Positions 61,309-64,000 of a stretch of DNA of 64,000 nt are shown piece after piece. This DNA comes from Planktosalinus sp963975935 (GTDB taxonomy: Bacteria; Bacteroidota; Bacteroidia; Flavobacteriales; Flavobacteriaceae), in NCBI GenBank assembly GCA_963975935.1, contig CAXBIQ010000002.1, positions 1-64,000 of the forward strand. Reading direction: 5' to 3'. Both the position numbers and the translations under genes were made by a program. Within the stretch, counting starts at the first letter, position 1; every line of letters starts with the position of its first letter. Under the pieces are notes generated by a model. The model had not been told where the DNA came from. It worked only from the letters and a program-made list of their open reading frames with translations, and searched no databases.

Positions 61309-61758
61309 TTAGTTTTTAAAGTATTTTAACGGTGGGATAAGCATGCCAAAACTTTCACCTTTTTCCTTACCGGTGTGTTTGTGGTGCATTTTATGAGCCC
61401 TTCTGATGGCGCGGGCATAGCGGTTGTTTGCATTTCGGAAAAGTTTGAAACGCTGGTGGATAAATATATCGTGTACCATAAAATAAGTAATTCCGTAAGC
61501 AAAGATACCCAAACCAATGGGCAAACCATACCAGAAATCATAATATTGCCAGCTCACAAAAAAGAGGATGCTCACCACAGCATAAAAGATAAAAAAGAAG
61601 TCGTTGCGTTCCCACCAGCTATCATGATCTTTGCGGTGGTGGTCTCTGTGCAGGCTCCATAAAAAACCGTGCATAACATATTTGTGCGTGAACCACGCCA
61701 TAAATTCCATAAATAAAAAGGTGCCTATAAAGACGGCTATCCAAATTAATACGTCCAT
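61309..61758 (-). CDS. crtZ: Beta-carotene hydroxylase CrtZ
   Basis: This 149-residue di-iron membrane hydroxylase has four His motifs: HKYVMHG, HRDHH, HDIFIHQRF and HKMHHKH (HxxxxH and HxxHH types). It converts beta-carotene to zeaxanthin. The length is typical for short CrtZ. It lies between crtB and the cyclase gene with 1-3 bp gaps. Sterol desaturase family is the broader name; carotenoid context makes CrtZ the best call. Confidence 0.93.
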   Translation of the reverse strand: MDVLIWIAVFIGTFLFMEFMAWFTHKYVMHGFLWSLHRDHHRKDHDSWWERNDFFFIFYAVVSILFFVSWQYYDFWYGLPIGLGIFAYGITYFMVHDIFIHQRFKLFRNANNRYARAIRRAHKMHHKHTGKEKGESFGMLIPPLKYFKN

Positions 61759-61759
61759 T

Positions 61760-62599
61760 TTAAATTAGATTTAACCTGTAATTTACATAACATTTTGCAA
61801 GAAGCCCCACCTTCTGATAATTGTTTACCCTGATGCGGGCGTTTTTAATTTCGGTGGAAGGGGTTCTTTTCAATTTGTTCAATAGTTTTTTATAATAAAT
61901 AAAAGCGGTGTAAACACCAAACTTGGCATCAACCGGCAGTTGATGTATGCCCTGCAGACCGATATTAAAATCGTGTTCTATCTCCCTGATGATTTTCTCT
62001 TTGGATGCATCATCCAGTTGATCGAGGTCTGTATCGGGAAAATAGGTGCGATTCAAATCTTCGTGATCAGCTTTCAGGTCCCTCAGAAAATTTACTTTCT
62101 GAAAAGCAGAACCCAGGTGCATGGCTGATTCCTTCAAGGCTTCATATTTTTCATTATCCCCTTTTACAAAGACTTTGAGGCACATAAGACCTACTACATC
62201 TGCCGAGCCGTAAATATACGCTTTATACTCCTCATGGGTCAAATATTTTTTCTTGTGCAGGTCCAACCGCATACTGGCCATAAAAGAATCGACAAGGTGT
62301 TTATCAATACCATATTTATGATAGGTATGCTGAAAGGAATTGAGAATGGGGTTTAAGCTTATCTTTTCAGTAAGGGCTTCCTCCAGGGCGTTTTCAAAAC
62401 GGGTAAAAAGTTCTTCTTTTTTGTAATCGTGGAAGGAGTCAACAATTTCATCAGCAAAGCGCACAAAGCCGTAAATATTGTAAATATCCTGCCTGATGGT
62501 GTTTGCGAGCATTTTTGTGGCAATGGAAAAGGAGGTGCTGTAAGAGTGGGTAACCGTCTTACTGCACTTTTCAGAAACCGTGTCAAATAGTGCTTTCAT
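61760..62599 (-). CDS. crtB: Phytoene synthase CrtB
   Basis: From ATG 62599 it encodes 279 residues. The first Asp-rich motif is RFADEIVDSFHD (DExxD) and the second FLRDLKADHEDLNRTYFP (DxxxD); these bind the diphosphates of two geranylgeranyl-PP. SYSTSFSIATKML and YGSADVVGLMCLKVF are further family blocks. A TTG start at 62617 would overlap crtI and is less likely. Its product feeds crtI. It lies 1 bp behind crtI. Confidence 0.95.
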   Translation of the reverse strand: MKALFDTVSEKCSKTVTHSYSTSFSIATKMLANTIRQDIYNIYGFVRFADEIVDSFHDYKKEELFTRFENALEEALTEKISLNPILNSFQHTYHKYGIDKHLVDSFMASMRLDLHKKKYLTHEEYKAYIYGSADVVGLMCLKVFVKGDNEKYEALKESAMHLGSAFQKVNFLRDLKADHEDLNRTYFPDTDLDQLDDASKEKIIREIEHDFNIGLQGIHQLPVDAKFGVYTAFIYYKKLLNKLKRTPSTEIKNARIRVNNYQKVGLLAKCYVNYRLNLI

Positions 62600-62600
62600 G

Positions 62601-64000
62601 TTATTTTTCTTTTTCAATTAAATGGGCTGCAAGTTTTCCTGAAATAAGAGACGGGGGTACACCGGGCCCCGGCACGCTTAGTTGCCCCGTAAAATAGAGC
62701 CCTTTCACTTTTTTACTTTTTAAGTTGGGTCTCAGGAATGCCGTTTGCAGTAGTGTATTCGCCAGTCCATATGCATTTCCTTTATATGAATTATACTGCT
62801 CGACAAAGTCGTTGACACAAAAGCTTTCTTTAAATATAATGAATTTTTTGACATCCTGACCCGTAAGGTTTTCAAAACGAGTCATTATTTTATCAAAATA
62901 CTGCTCCCTTAGCGCTTCTGTGTCGTTGAGTCCGGGTGCCAGGGGAATGAGAAAAATACCTGCTTCTTTACCTGCCGGAGCTGCGCTTTCATCAGTTTTT
63001 GAAGGAAAACTTGCATAGAACAACGGATTTTCAGGCCAGGCAGGATTGTCATAAATGGCTGCGGCATGTTCTTCAAAAGGCACGTCAAAGAAAAGGGTAT
63101 GGTGTTCAACGTTTACAATTTTTTTATCAAAGCCAACATAAAACAAAAGGGAAGAGGGGGCAAATACTTTCTTCTCCCAATAGGATTCAGAATATTGGCG
63201 ATATTCCTGATTCAGCAATTGCTCTGTGTGGTGATAATCTGCGCCGCTCAGTACAATCTCTGAAGGAACGGTTTCACCATTTACAACAAGTGCAGTTGCC
63301 CTTTTGTCTTTGATTATAATCTTCTCTACATTGCTGTTTGTGTGAATTGTGACGCCCAGCTCTTCTGCCAATAATTGCATCGCTTTGATCACGCTATACA
63401 TTCCATTTTTGGGATGGAAGGTACCCAGACCAAAATCGGCATAGTTCATAAAACTGTAAAATGCCGGCGTATTGGAGGCTTTGGCGCCCAGGAACAATAC
63501 CGGGAATTCCAGGATGGCAACAAGGCGCTCGTTGTCAAACTCTTTTCGCACTTCCTTGCTGATAGTACTGAAAAACTGCCCGATTTTCTTCATCGTTGCG
63601 GGTGTTATGAGTTCCAATGGAGACAGTCCGGGCCTGTAGACGAGGTCTTTGATGGCAATGTTGTAATTGTCCTGTGCTTCAGCAATAAAATTTTTAAGTT
63701 TTGCGGCACTTCCTTTTTCTTCTTCTTCAAAGGCAAGACATATCTTTTCAAGAGTATCTTCAATGGTGATAAAATCATCCTTACCAAAGTAGACACTGTA
63801 TGCGGGATTGAGTTTGATGAGTTCATAATAGTCTGAAGGCTTTTTGCCGAAATCAGCAAAGAAGCGTTCAAAAACATCGGGCATCCAGTACCAGGTGGGT
63901 CCAATATCGAAGGTAAAACCGTCTTTAATCAATTGACGCGCACGGCCTCCGGTGGTGCTGTTTTTTTCGTACATCGTGACGTTGTGTCCTTCTTTTGCTA
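62601..64000 (-). CDS. crtI: Phytoene desaturase CrtI (5' end missing)
   Basis: The frame stays open to the window edge at 64000, so the N-terminal FAD-binding GxGxxG motif lies outside. The visible part begins AKEGHNVTMYEKN and continues STTGGRARQ, FTFDIGPTWYWMPDVFERFF and, at the end, GLYFTGQLSVPGPGVPPSLISGKLAAHLI, the conserved C-terminal FAD motif of CrtI. It catalyses desaturation of phytoene to lycopene. It is the first visible gene of the operon crtI-crtB-crtZ-crtYcd. Confidence 0.95.
   Translation of the reverse strand, partial: AKEGHNVTMYEKNSTTGGRARQLIKDGFTFDIGPTWYWMPDVFERFFADFGKKPSDYYELIKLNPAYSVYFGKDDFITIEDTLEKICLAFEEEEKGSAAKLKNFIAEAQDNYNIAIKDLVYRPGLSPLELITPATMKKIGQFFSTISKEVRKEFDNERLVAILEFPVLFLGAKASNTPAFYSFMNYADFGLGTFHPKNGMYSVIKAMQLLAEELGVTIHTNSNVEKIIIKDKRATALVVNGETVPSEIVLSGADYHHTEQLLNQEYRQYSESYWEKKVFAPSSLLFYVGFDKKIVNVEHHTLFFDVPFEEHAAAIYDNPAWPENPLFYASFPSKTDESAAPAGKEAGIFLIPLAPGLNDTEALREQYFDKIMTRFENLTGQDVKKFIIFKESFCVNDFVEQYNSYKGNAYGLANTLLQTAFLRPNLKSKKVKGLYFTGQLSVPGPGVPPSLISGKLAAHLIEKEK

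Noticed and set aside
1..64000. CRISPR arrays, tRNA genes, intact insertion sequences, prophage
   Set aside because: I found no evenly spaced direct repeats, no tRNA-like T-arm in any gap, no transposase or integrase, and no phage structural genes.

Overview
The window looks like a contiguous stretch of a Flavobacteriaceae (Bacteroidetes) chromosome. The evidence is two type IX secretion (T9SS) type A tails and one type B tail, TonB receptors with CarboxypepD_reg-like N-termini, SusD-free outer-membrane lipoproteins, Flavobacteria-restricted DUF proteins (DUF6048, DUF6452, DUF6146, DUF6787), a SecA of about 1,120 residues, and many -7 boxes of the Bacteroidetes form TAnnTTTG with few purine-rich Shine-Dalgarno sites. 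DNA is AT-rich. The window opens in the 3' end of a 5S rRNA gene and closes inside crtI, whose 5' end is cut off.

Layout. 1-90: end of an rRNA operon with terminator. 158-7504: hemolysin III-like protein, ZIP metal transporter plus methyltransferase, RlmL-type rRNA methyltransferase, rlmD-DUF6452-DUF6048 operon, SLC13 anion transporter. 7669-14589: ornithine aminotransferase, three small membrane proteins, a T9SS cargo protein, an Smr protein, a lipoprotein and a cysteine desulfurase. 14629-18861: TonB receptor and M23 peptidase. 19009-21391: coiled-coil protein, zapA, a 6S RNA and RNase Y. 21460-25616: aldo/keto reductase, TIGR02757 protein, LolD-like ATPase, msrA, folE. 25666-29722: a TonB receptor cluster with a His/Cys-rich small protein, probably for metal uptake. 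29801-33406: serA, serC, LuxC-like acyl-CoA reductase and divergent ferredoxin. 33530-37524: T9SS protein, tandem alpha/beta hydrolases, two small exported proteins. 37605-42208: secA, DUF2795, cobalamin adenosyltransferase. 42441-48766: a looser accessory block (DinB-like, HTH/DUF2975 pair, DUF6544, beta-barrel, DUF2141, an AraC regulator with a frameshift). 49126-56387: PagL-like lipid A deacylase overlapping a large PLP enzyme, DUF2007, uvrB, and a RelE/ParE toxin-antitoxin pair between partial direct repeats. 56495-60493: adhesion-like T9SS type B protein, M28 peptidase and a lipoprotein with a duplicated NPAHGQPGHRCDIPVG motif. 60604-64000: carotenoid operon crtI-crtB-crtZ-crtYcd, predicted to make zeaxanthin.

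Most genes are ordinary chromosomal housekeeping. The items most worth a second look are: the AraC-type regulator whose conserved C-terminus lies in the -1 frame after a U UUU UUA heptamer; the duplicated HGQPGHRC motif lipoprotein; the 6S RNA between zapA and RNase Y; a cysteine-rich insert in ornithine aminotransferase; a SecA tail without its zinc ligands; and several promoters so close to the ATG that the mRNA may be nearly leaderless. I did not see a clear multi-gene system of wholly new type.
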